A DNA stretch of 23,225 nucleotides from a virus. Positions 14,104 through 20,272 of the stretch are shown here, one piece after another (the first letter of the stretch is position 1; each line of letters begins with the position of its first letter). The notes below the pieces were generated by a model. The model worked only from the letters and a program-made list of their open reading frames with translations. It was not told where the DNA came from and searched no databases. The stretch spans positions 1 to 23,225 of IMG/VR virus record IMGVR_UViG_3300020450_000095, one strand, 5' to 3'. The translations under genes were made by a program, and so were the position numbers.

Positions 14104-14609
14104 AAAGTTTTAAAGAATATATATCAGGTTTCAGCGTAGGTCCAACTTCACACTTGGCACCTATGGCTAGTTTAGGTGATTATCCACCTAGAGGTGCTCA
14201 ACATAGGTCAAAGAGAGCAGTAGGTATAAATGCCAATTACAGAAGCGGTAAAGGTATGGGAACTTATAAACCTATGGCTAGTTTGAAAAATGATACAAAC
14301 AGAGTACCGAGAAAAAAAGGTCAACCTGCTGGGTCAGATAAACACTCTGACTTATATACAGATGAAAATCCTAAAGGTACTATTCACGGATTAGGATTTA
14401 CAGATGGCGAAACTGCCAGAAAGTCTGTAAGTAAAATAAAAGGTTCTGGTAAAACACACGCTCACAAAATGCAGGCTGCAATTGCAATGTCGCAGAGAGC
14501 TAAAGTTGCAAGTGAAAGAGCAAAGGATCCTGAAAAGAAAAAGAATCTTGGTCAGGCACACAAAGTTTATCAGACATATATAGATACAAATAAAAAAAGT
14601 AAGGATTAA
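14100..14609 (+). CDS. Basic candidate internal virion protein (M-K-S-F-K-E-Y leader)
   Basis: This 169-aa, strongly basic protein opens M-K-S-F-K-E-Y-I, like the T4 internal-protein leader, but I see no clear [LI]-x-E site after it. Residues 18-64 include two P-M-A-S-L copies (P21 and P59). The C-terminal half (about 90-165) holds P-K-G-T-I-H-G-L-G-F and a helical K/A/R-rich domain (H-A-H-K-M-Q-A-A-I-A-M-S-Q-R-A-K-V-A) that I recall from other phages as a stand-alone or fused module. Packaging into the head is an inference from leader and charge. It is coupled to the previous gene by ATGA and is the last of the small-gene run. Confidence 0.75.
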   Translation: MKSFKEYISGFSVGPTSHLAPMASLGDYPPRGAQHRSKRAVGINANYRSGKGMGTYKPMASLKNDTNRVPRKKGQPAGSDKHSDLYTDENPKGTIHGLGFTDGETARKSVSKIKGSGKTHAHKMQAAIAMSQRAKVASERAKDPEKKKNLGQAHKVYQTYIDTNKKSKD

Positions 14610-14610
14610 T

Positions 14611-15195
14611 ATGGAGTTATTAGTTAGTTTAGCAATGAAATTTTGGCAATGGTCAATTGTCGTAGCAGTTATAATAATAGGTTTTATTATTAATATGTTT
14701 GACAAGAAGAGAGCAAAATGCCACACATTTGCTTACACGGCTATGCCAGAAATGAAACCTCTACCAATCAAAACAAAAGGTAAAGGTTTTTTCAAAGGTA
14801 TACTTTTATGGTTATTAGGAACTAGGCAATGGGAAATATCAAACGATTGGGAATATGTTTTAAACGGAAATAAATACGTTGTACCAGCAGGTTTTAAATT
14901 TGATGGTGCTAGCATACCTAAATTTTTGCATACGTTCTTATCGCCAGTTGGTGTTTTATTAATGGGTGGTCTTGTTCACGACTATGCATATAAATATGAA
15001 ACACTATTAAGAGCAAATAAAAGAGATACATTAGGAAAAATATCTCAAAAGAGAGCAGATGAAATCTTTAGAGATATTAATATAGAAGTAAATGGCTTTT
15101 ACGTTATGAATTGGTTAGCATACTGGTCATTAAGGTTGGGTGGTTTCGTGGCTTGGAATGGTCATAGAAAAAGAAACTCAAAAATAGGAGAGTAA
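14611..15195 (+). CDS. DUF1353 family membrane-anchored phage protein
   Basis: This 194-aa protein has one transmembrane segment (about 13-30, V-V-A-V-I-I-I-G-F-I-I) and a DUF1353 domain (about 72-150): W-E-Y-V-L-N-G-N-K-Y-V-V-P-A-G-F, then F-D-G-A-S-I-P and G-L-V-H-D-Y-A-Y, the family hallmark. DUF1353 has no firm biochemical role; the conserved Asp and His residues suggest a metal or catalytic site and it often lies near lysis genes. AAGGA at 14601-14605 is the ribosome binding site. An internal M9 could start a form without the first residues. It opens the membrane-directed block that includes the spanins. Confidence 0.8.
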   Translation: MELLVSLAMKFWQWSIVVAVIIIGFIINMFDKKRAKCHTFAYTAMPEMKPLPIKTKGKGFFKGILLWLLGTRQWEISNDWEYVLNGNKYVVPAGFKFDGASIPKFLHTFLSPVGVLLMGGLVHDYAYKYETLLRANKRDTLGKISQKRADEIFRDINIEVNGFYVMNWLAYWSLRLGGFVAWNGHRKRNSKIGE

Positions 15196-15196
15196 T

Positions 15197-15307
15197 ATGT
15201 TTACTACAATAGGTTTTATAGTAGGTTTTATTGCTGGTTGGTACGTCAATGAGAAGTTTGAAGACGTAGCTGCTATGGCAAAGAAACTAAAATTTTGGAA
15301 AAAATAA
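15197..15307 (+). CDS. Tiny single-span membrane protein (36 aa)
   Basis: The ATG at 15197 has GGAGAG at 15187-15192 and opens a 36-codon frame ending at 15307. The product has a Gly/aromatic hydrophobic helix at residues 3-17 (T-I-G-F-I-V-G-F-I-A-G-W-Y) and a basic Lys-rich C-terminus (K-K-L-K-F-W-K-K). It fits the gap between the DUF1353 and i-spanin genes exactly. A small holin-like or accessory lysis role is possible from context alone; it is shorter than known holins. No function can be assigned. Confidence 0.65.
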   Translation: MFTTIGFIVGFIAGWYVNEKFEDVAAMAKKLKFWKK

Positions 15308-15308
15308 T

Positions 15309-15785
15309 ATGTTTGGAAGTATGAGAATGATTATGATAGGTGTTATGGTTGCCGGCCTTGCCGGCGCCGGCGCCTATGTTTTTAAATTAAAAGCTGATAA
15401 TGCTATATTAAAAGCAAATCAAATCAAGTTAGAGTCTGCCATATCAGAGCAGAAACAACTAATAGAAAAACAACAAAAAGATTTTAAAGAGATTTTAGAA
15501 GCAAATAAAAAATTTAATGAATTGGTGAATGCTTTACAAAAAGATATAAATGATTTAGATAACAGGTTTAACAAAGACGGAAGAGACTTTGGTAAACTTG
15601 CATTAGAGAAAACAGAATCAATACAAAGAATAATTAATGGAGCAAGTGATAAAGTATTAAGGTGTGTTGAGATAGCAGGTGGGGCACCACTTACTGAAGA
15701 AGAAATCAACGCAACTAAAAAATCAGAAATTAACAGAGAGTGTCCCTCAATAGCGAACCCGAATTATGTACCGTATAATAATTAG
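15309..15785 (+). CDS. Inner-membrane spanin subunit (Rz-like)
   Basis: This 158-aa protein has an N-terminal transmembrane helix (about 7-25), a long coiled coil (about 30-85) and a periplasmic tail with C119 and C145 and the motif G-G-A-P-L-T-E-E-E (124-132). This is the plan of an i-spanin, which joins an outer-membrane lipoprotein to fuse the two membranes in the last step of lysis. The lipoprotein gene overlaps its 3' end by 20 bases in another frame, as expected for a spanin pair. The start follows the previous stop by one base with no strong binding site, suggesting coupling. The membrane helix is encoded by a GC-rich palindromic tract unlike its surroundings. Confidence 0.82.
   Translation: MFGSMRMIMIGVMVAGLAGAGAYVFKLKADNAILKANQIKLESAISEQKQLIEKQQKDFKEILEANKKFNELVNALQKDINDLDNRFNKDGRDFGKLALEKTESIQRIINGASDKVLRCVEIAGGAPLTEEEINATKKSEINRECPSIANPNYVPYNN
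15351..15374 (+). repeat. GC-rich palindromic tract in the i-spanin membrane helix
   Basis: Three GCCGGC hexamers (from 15351, 15360 and 15366) and a perfect 12-base palindrome GGCGCCGGCGCC (15363-15374) occur within 24 bases, in DNA that is otherwise about one third G+C. They encode A-G-L-A-G-A-G-A using GCC and GGC codons instead of the GCT/GCA and GGT used elsewhere. The tract could form a very stable RNA or DNA hairpin. Confidence 0.85.
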
Positions 15786-16128
15786 TATTTTAGTAATTTT
15801 ATTTTTAACTAGCTGTTCAGGCGTTAAAAAGTTAAGTATATTCAAAGAAGAAGTACCTAGGCAGAAACTAGATTTAGTCAAGCCTACTATGCCTGAACTA
15901 GAGAAGTTAAAATGGATTATAATTACTTCAGAAAATGCAGATGAAGTATTTAAAAAGATGGAAGAACAAGGTCTTGACCCGGTAATATTTGGGTTAAGTG
16001 ATAAAGACTTTCAAATGATTGCAAAAAACTTCGCTCAAATAAGAGCACATTTAAAACATACAAACGACTTGCTTGATAAGTATAAAGAATACTATGAGGG
16101 TGAGGGTGAAAAGGAGAATAATGAGTAA
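15766..16128 (+). CDS. Outer-membrane spanin lipoprotein (Rz1-like), enlarged
   Basis: The 120-aa product starts with a lipoprotein signal: M-Y-R, a hydrophobic run and L-T-S|C at residues 14-17, so C17 would be lipidated and the protein anchored in the outer membrane. It overlaps the i-spanin gene, giving the usual arrangement of a two-component spanin. It is longer than typical Rz1 proteins and not strongly Pro-rich; its body has K-L-K-W-I-I-I-T (46-53) and G-L-D-P-V-I-F-G-L-S-D-K-D (68-80), which I recall as a conserved domain in phage lipoproteins at this position. It may have a function besides spanin bridging. It overlaps the next gene by eight bases. Confidence 0.78.
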   Translation: MYRIIISILVILFLTSCSGVKKLSIFKEEVPRQKLDLVKPTMPELEKLKWIIITSENADEVFKKMEEQGLDPVIFGLSDKDFQMIAKNFAQIRAHLKHTNDLLDKYKEYYEGEGEKENNE

Positions 16129-16543
16129 AGATAGATTAGATATTTCAGATAACACCGCTATCTCTATGCCGGTCCGGAATATGCTGGCCATAATCGGAGC
16201 CGTGGCAATAGGAGTGTGGAGTTATTTTGGTATAACAGAGCAATTGAATAGACACTCAACAGAATTAGAATTAATGACAAGGGATTTAGAAGAGAATACT
16301 GAATTTAGAATCAAGTGGCCTCGTGGAGAAATGGGAAGTTTACCTGCCGACTCGGAGCAATTTATGTTGATAGAGGATTTATATAAGTCTGTGGAAAAGA
16401 TTGAGAAAAATCTTGAGCAGAATATGACCAACAAGGTGAATATAGAATTTTTACAAAAACAAGTAGAGAAAATGTCGCAGGACATTGAAAAATTAAAAGA
16501 CGCAAATAGGGAGATTGTGTACAAGAACGGTGGTACACATTAA
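16121..16543 (+). CDS. Membrane-anchored coiled-coil protein
   Basis: I chose the ATG at 16121, which has GGAG at 16112-16115; the longer frame from 16073 lies wholly within the lipoprotein gene. The 140-aa product has a short cytoplasmic-type N-terminus, one transmembrane helix (about 19-38, M-L-A-I-I-G-A-V-A-I-G-V-W), a spacer with F-R-I-K-W-P-R-G-E-M (62-71) and a C-terminal coiled coil (about 80-132). I recall related proteins in marine T4-like phages without an assigned role. The membrane helix is encoded by a locally GC-rich stretch. Its place after the spanins suggests a lysis or envelope role. Confidence 0.75.
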   Translation: MSKDRLDISDNTAISMPVRNMLAIIGAVAIGVWSYFGITEQLNRHSTELELMTRDLEENTEFRIKWPRGEMGSLPADSEQFMLIEDLYKSVEKIEKNLEQNMTNKVNIEFLQKQVEKMSQDIEKLKDANREIVYKNGGTH

Positions 16544-16548
16544 CAATT

Positions 16549-16764
16549 ATGGTAGAAACGGTAATAGCACTATTGATGTTCGTAAACCACGAGATAAAGG
16601 AGCATAGAATCCAACCATCTATGAGCGCCTGCTTGAAGGGAAAGCGGGTAGCTGAGAGGCAACTAAAAGAAAAAGGTTCTATACAATACAAATGTATCAG
16701 GTCAAAGGCGAACACGGAAATATATATGGGTGAGAAGAGTATAAAAAGTTTAATTTTAGAATAA
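16549..16764 (+). CDS. Small conserved-looking phage protein
   Basis: This 71-aa protein starts five bases after the previous stop. A short hydrophobic N-terminus (V-I-A-L-L-M-F-V) is followed by a basic body with C28 and C49 and an R-I-Q-P-S-M-S-A-C-L-K-G-K-R-V-A-E-R segment (20-37). The hydrophobic stretch is too short to be a confident membrane helix. I recall similar small proteins in marine phages, uncharacterised. It ends just before a late promoter, so it probably closes the transcript carrying the spanins. Confidence 0.68.
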   Translation: MVETVIALLMFVNHEIKEHRIQPSMSACLKGKRVAERQLKEKGSIQYKCIRSKANTEIYMGEKSIKSLILE

Positions 16765-16770
16765 AAGATT

Positions 16771-16778
16771 TATAAATA
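16771..16778 (+). promoter_or_regulatory. T4-type late promoter box TATAAATA
   Basis: A perfect TATAAATA lies 54 bases upstream of the ATG at 16825 in an otherwise empty gap. It would drive the two exported proteins and the following membrane proteins as a late transcript. Confidence 0.72.
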
Positions 16779-16824
16779 CTATTGAGTGAAAAGATAAATC
16801 ACTTGATAAAAGGACATAGAATAA

Positions 16825-17598
16825 ATGAAGAGACTATTAATTGGTCTTTTGTTATTCTTCACTATGGGACTTCAACAAGTCGCTTGGGCTGACACTACCT
16901 CTAGCGGGGCTACGACTAACTCACAAACTAATACATCAGGAAGTAATACCACTATATCAGGTGGGTATTCGCAAGAATCTACCACTACATATCAAAGCGG
17001 TTCATCTTCTAACACCACATCTACAACTAACAATAATTCATACTCTGGCGATACAAGAGTTACCTCTCAATCATCAGCACCTAGTATGTCAGCAATGTCG
17101 CAAGACCTTTGCGTAGTAGGTATGTCAGGTGGTATATCAACTTTTGGTGTAGGTGTATCAGCAGGTTCATATAGAACAGACGAGAATTGTGAACGTATCA
17201 AGTTATCTAAAGTCTTAAATGACCTTGGTATGAAAGTGGCTGCTGTATCAATTTTATGTCAAGACCCTAGAGTGTTCTTTGCAATGGAACAATCAGGTAC
17301 ACCTTGCCCATTTGAAGGTAAAATTGGTAAAGCTGCAACTGAACAATGGAAAAAATACGACAAGTTAAGACCAGATTATGACCAGTATGTCAAGAATTTA
17401 AAAGTAGTTGAGAAAGCAAATAAAGAAGAAGCAAAGAAACTAGAAAAAATTAGATTAAAAGAATTAGAAGAAGTACAAAAGAAATTAAAAAAACTAGAAG
17501 AAGAGAAAGCAAGCAATGAGTGGAATGAAGTTGATAAGGCAGTTGAGAAAGAGAACGCTCAAAAAAAAAGCCTTATGAAACAAAATCCACCGAAGTAA
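16825..17598 (+). CDS. Exported Ser/Thr-rich protein with four-Cys domain
   Basis: The 257-aa product has a classical signal peptide: M-K-R, a hydrophobic core (4-19) and A-W-A|D at 20-23. A Ser/Thr/Asn-rich disordered stretch (24-92) follows, then a compact domain (about 93-170) with four cysteines (C96, C122, C145, C161) and the pattern G-G-I-S-T-F-G-V-G, E-N-C-E-R-I-K-L-S-K and C-Q-D-P-R-V-F, and finally a Lys/Glu-rich coiled coil (about 195-240). Four Cys in an exported protein suggest two disulfides in the periplasm. I recall similar cysteine domains in marine phage proteins with no function. AGGA at 16811-16814 is the ribosome binding site. Confidence 0.8.
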   Translation: MKRLLIGLLLFFTMGLQQVAWADTTSSGATTNSQTNTSGSNTTISGGYSQESTTTYQSGSSSNTTSTTNNNSYSGDTRVTSQSSAPSMSAMSQDLCVVGMSGGISTFGVGVSAGSYRTDENCERIKLSKVLNDLGMKVAAVSILCQDPRVFFAMEQSGTPCPFEGKIGKAATEQWKKYDKLRPDYDQYVKNLKVVEKANKEEAKKLEKIRLKELEEVQKKLKKLEEEKASNEWNEVDKAVEKENAQKKSLMKQNPPK

Positions 17599-17608
17599 AG
17601 AATAACCG

Positions 17609-17737
17609 ATGGATCCTATTACCCTTAACCTTATTATTTGGATTGCCCTTTTAACATATGTGCCTTACAAATTATACAAAAAGATTGATAGCTTCGCTGA
17701 CGATATTAACCCTTACAACTTTAGTAAGCGTAAATAG
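17609..17737 (+). CDS. Candidate overlapping small membrane protein (42 aa)
   Basis: An ATG at 17609, eleven bases after the previous stop, opens 42 codons ending in TAG at 17735-17737. The product has a hydrophobic helix (about 5-18, T-L-N-L-I-I-W-I-A-L-L-T-Y-V) and a polar basic tail (K-L-Y-K-K-I-D-S-F-A-D-D-I-N-P-Y), typical of a small type I/II membrane protein. Its last 80 bases overlap, in a different frame, the region coding the signal peptide of the next gene. It fills the gap exactly and would explain how the next gene, which lacks a visible ribosome binding site, is translated. Real dual coding is plausible but unproven. Confidence 0.5.
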   Translation: MDPITLNLIIWIALLTYVPYKLYKKIDSFADDINPYNFSKRK

Positions 17738-19427
17738 TCTAGCAGAAACAGCTACATCTGGAAACCTGTTACCTAATGCAGGTGATGGTCAATCATCTTT
17801 TCAAAACACAACAGATAACTTAGCACCTGATAAAGTAGGTAGTGGTTCAGGTTTTACCATTGATAGTGGTATTCAAGCATTTGCAAAAGAACTAGAGGCA
17901 AAAGGTGAGGGTATTGTATCTGATACTGGTTCTCTAGTAGGTATTTCAACAACAACACAATCAGGCAATTCATTTACAACTACAACGGATAGTTTAGATG
18001 GTGGTGTTACCTTAAACTCTATAACAGAGGTACAGAATTGCGAATGGACTTCATCAAGTTATAGGTGTGGTCAGGCAAGTCAAGGTGGTGGTCAAAGAGA
18101 TACTTACACTAACACAATTAAGATAACAGATTCTAATGGTAATCTTCTTGCAGTAACCACGTTTACTAGAAACAATGACGCTGGTTATAATTCAAATACA
18201 CACACATATACAGACACGGTAACAAACACTTTACCAGGTAGCAGAAACTATGAATGGGAGTGGAAAGGTACAGATGGTGGTAATACAAACTCTACTGCCT
18301 CTATTGGTCCTAATTTATTAGGTGCTAGTTTAACTGCCACACTATTAGATATAAATTACTCAGCTATCTCTGAAGAAACAGAGGAAGAATTAGAATTTGC
18401 AAACGAACAATTAGAATTATCACAGGAAACTATTGAAGCTGCAATTGAAGAATTAGAAAATATTAATTTAACAGAATTAACAGAAATAGAAACGTTTGAA
18501 TTTGCACCACAATTAATAGAGATAGAAGAAATACAAGAATTAAAAATAGAAGAGATAGAATTTAAAGCATTATTTGAAGTTAATTTTAAAAGTATATTAA
18601 AAGAAGAGAACTTAATAGAAGAATTTGGAACTGCCTTAATAGAAGAGAACTTAACAGAGGAAGAATTCTTTGAAGAGGCAACTAATATGATAATAGAAGA
18701 GTTAAAACCAATGGGTATGATTAAGGAGGAAACTAATGTATCTACAATGACGGCACCAAAAGAGGAAATAATAGAAGAGACCCCAACTGAAGAACTTAAA
18801 GAAGCAAAAAAAGAAGAACTAAAGGAAGAGGAACCAAATGCTATTAATGAAAAACCTACAAATGAAACCGTTAAGACAGAGAAAACTATGGATACAAATG
18901 AAGAGGCAACAGAGCAGGAAGGACAAGAGAGCGAAGTTGTATCTAATGAATCAGAATTGGCTGAAGATAAGGAAACAGAAGGACAAGAGGAGACGGCGAG
19001 TGCTGGCGAAACTTTGGAAAATGAGACAGATGTATCTGTCAAGGACAGGAAGATTACCACTACCGACATTGACAGCATAGGTAAAAAAGTAGAAAAGATT
19101 ATAGAAAAGATAACTGCTAAATTAAAAAGAGTTGACCAGCAGTTAGCTGCGACCTCATTTATTCTATCAAAAGGAATGAATGAATTAGCACCAGACTTAA
19201 CAGCATATAAGAACAAAAAGTTAGATGGTGGTTCAATACCAGATGGTAACCTAGAGTTTTTACAAACAATAAATATTTTAGAACAGCAACAAATATACAA
19301 AGAGGCAAGTTTAAACGCCTATATATCAAATGACCCTATTGCTGTTCAAATGAATGCTCTAGCTAGGGTGTCAACACGAATAAATACTTTACAGGCAGAA
19401 ATAGCTGCCTTGAAATCATTACAATAA
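17658..19427 (+). CDS. Large exported acidic protein with C-terminal coiled coil
   Basis: The 589-aa product has a signal peptide (basic n-region to R9, hydrophobic core 10-25, S-L-A|E at 27-30). Residues 30-225 are Thr/Gly/Ser-rich, beta-like, with C128 and C137 as a possible disulfide. Residues about 235-460 are an extreme Glu-rich region with imperfect repeats such as E-E-N-L-I-E-E-F and E-E-N-L-T-E-E-E-F. Residues 475-589 form a helical C-terminal domain (I-G-K-K-V-E-K-I-I-E-K-I, later S-N-D-P-I-A-V-Q). The start has no Shine-Dalgarno; a TTG at 17685 is an alternative. I recall related C-terminal domains in marine phages. The function is unknown; the acidity and length suggest an extended periplasmic or surface protein. 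Confidence 0.78.
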   Translation: MCLTNYTKRLIASLTILTLTTLVSVNSLAETATSGNLLPNAGDGQSSFQNTTDNLAPDKVGSGSGFTIDSGIQAFAKELEAKGEGIVSDTGSLVGISTTTQSGNSFTTTTDSLDGGVTLNSITEVQNCEWTSSSYRCGQASQGGGQRDTYTNTIKITDSNGNLLAVTTFTRNNDAGYNSNTHTYTDTVTNTLPGSRNYEWEWKGTDGGNTNSTASIGPNLLGASLTATLLDINYSAISEETEEELEFANEQLELSQETIEAAIEELENINLTELTEIETFEFAPQLIEIEEIQELKIEEIEFKALFEVNFKSILKEENLIEEFGTALIEENLTEEEFFEEATNMIIEELKPMGMIKEETNVSTMTAPKEEIIEETPTEELKEAKKEELKEEEPNAINEKPTNETVKTEKTMDTNEEATEQEGQESEVVSNESELAEDKETEGQEETASAGETLENETDVSVKDRKITTTDIDSIGKKVEKIIEKITAKLKRVDQQLAATSFILSKGMNELAPDLTAYKNKKLDGGSIPDGNLEFLQTINILEQQQIYKEASLNAYISNDPIAVQMNALARVSTRINTLQAEIAALKSLQ

Positions 19428-19436
19428 AGAGGAATA

Positions 19437-19781
19437 ATGAAAATGAAAAACGGAATAGTTGATAAACTTTCAACATATGCAGCCCTTATAGGTGTGATTG
19501 CTACCATTGGCGGTGGTTTTTATGCGTGGGGAGAATTTAATACTAGACTATCAGCAATAGAAGGTTCTAGCATTGACGTATCAGGTATCTCTAAAAATAC
19601 AGCAGAGATAGCAAAGTCAAATGAAAGAATTTCTTTATTAGAAGCAGACAATAAAGACAATGATATTTCTGGTATTGGTAAAAACGAAAAACAAATTGCT
19701 ATAAATTCTAAAGAGGTTGAAGTTTTAAAATTACAGATACAAGAACTAAAACTTAAATCTCAAAATCCATTAGCAAACTAA
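19437..19781 (+). CDS. Membrane protein with coiled coil
   Basis: This 114-aa protein has a short basic N-terminus, a Gly-rich transmembrane helix (about 13-30, Y-A-A-L-I-G-V-I-A-T-I-G-G-G-F-Y) and a long heptad-rich tail containing I-S-K-N-T-A-E-I-A and I-G-K-N-E-K-Q-I-A-I, two similar units. AGAGGAA precedes the ATG at 19437; the ATG two codons later is also possible. It follows the large exported acidic protein by nine bases, so they are probably co-expressed. An envelope complex between them is a guess. I recall similar proteins in marine T4-like phages with no assigned function. Confidence 0.75.
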   Translation: MKMKNGIVDKLSTYAALIGVIATIGGGFYAWGEFNTRLSAIEGSSIDVSGISKNTAEIAKSNERISLLEADNKDNDISGIGKNEKQIAINSKEVEVLKLQIQELKLKSQNPLAN

Positions 19782-19797
19782 TAAATAAGAGAGTAAA

Positions 19798-20226
19798 ATG
19801 GCCGAGAACGGAACTAGAGAAATATTAGTAGATATAGCCGGCCTCAAGAAAGATGTGGAACAAGTAAATCAAATCCACAATAGACTTGACACGGCTATAG
19901 ATAAATTGACAGATGTATCTACATCTATCAAACAGATGTTGGCCGTTCACGAAGAGAAGATTGCCAGACAAGAGCAAACAGACGAAGTAATATTTACAAA
20001 ATTGAGAGAGCGTCAATTAGAGATAGATACCGTCTATAAAGAACTTCAAAAAGAGATACAACAGACAGAAAAACGACTATTGATTGAGATTAAGTCTCTC
20101 AAGCTTGACATTGGCGGGAGAGTTGGTACACTAGAGAAATATAAATGGTTAATATTAGGTGGTTCAATCGTTGTTGGTTGGATTCTGTCAAAAAACTTTA
20201 TGCAAATTGTCCATATGATGGCATAA
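19798..20226 (+). CDS. C-terminally membrane-anchored coiled-coil phage protein
   Basis: This 142-aa protein is a long amphipathic coiled coil (about 8-105) ending in a transmembrane helix (about 117-131, L-I-L-G-G-S-I-V-V-G-W-I-L) and a short tail. The pattern S-I-K-Q-M-L-A-V-H-E-E-K-I (43-55) followed by R-E-R-Q is one I recall from a widespread small family in marine and other tailed phages, of unknown function, often near lysis genes. AGAGAG precedes the ATG. It is the last gene of the envelope block; the next gene has its own promoter. Confidence 0.78.
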   Translation: MAENGTREILVDIAGLKKDVEQVNQIHNRLDTAIDKLTDVSTSIKQMLAVHEEKIARQEQTDEVIFTKLRERQLEIDTVYKELQKEIQQTEKRLLIEIKSLKLDIGGRVGTLEKYKWLILGGSIVVGWILSKNFMQIVHMMA

Positions 20227-20233
20227 TCCAGCA

Positions 20234-20262
20234 TTGACTTATTGCTGTGAATGATATATATT
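20234..20262 (+). promoter_or_regulatory. Sigma70-like promoter for the primase gene
   Basis: TTGACT (20234-20239) and TATATT (20257-20262) are separated by 17 bases, close to the ideal bacterial sigma70 promoter. Expected initiation about seven bases downstream would leave only a few bases before the ATG at 20273, so the transcript may be nearly leaderless; no Shine-Dalgarno is visible. This fits early or middle expression of replication genes by host polymerase, in contrast to the late boxes elsewhere. Confidence 0.6.
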
Positions 20263-20272
20263 ATGAGTTGCT

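Noticed and set aside
16073-16120. Earlier start for the membrane coiled-coil gene at 16121
   Set aside because: The extra residues lie fully within the lipoprotein gene, and GGAG is placed correctly only for the ATG at 16121.
18356-19300. Long antisense open frame of 314 codons opposite the exported acidic protein
   Set aside because: It arises because the plus-strand Glu/Ile-rich codons rarely produce stops on the other strand. The product is a Ser/Ile/Phe-rich low-complexity sequence without domains, and all clear genes here are on the plus strand.
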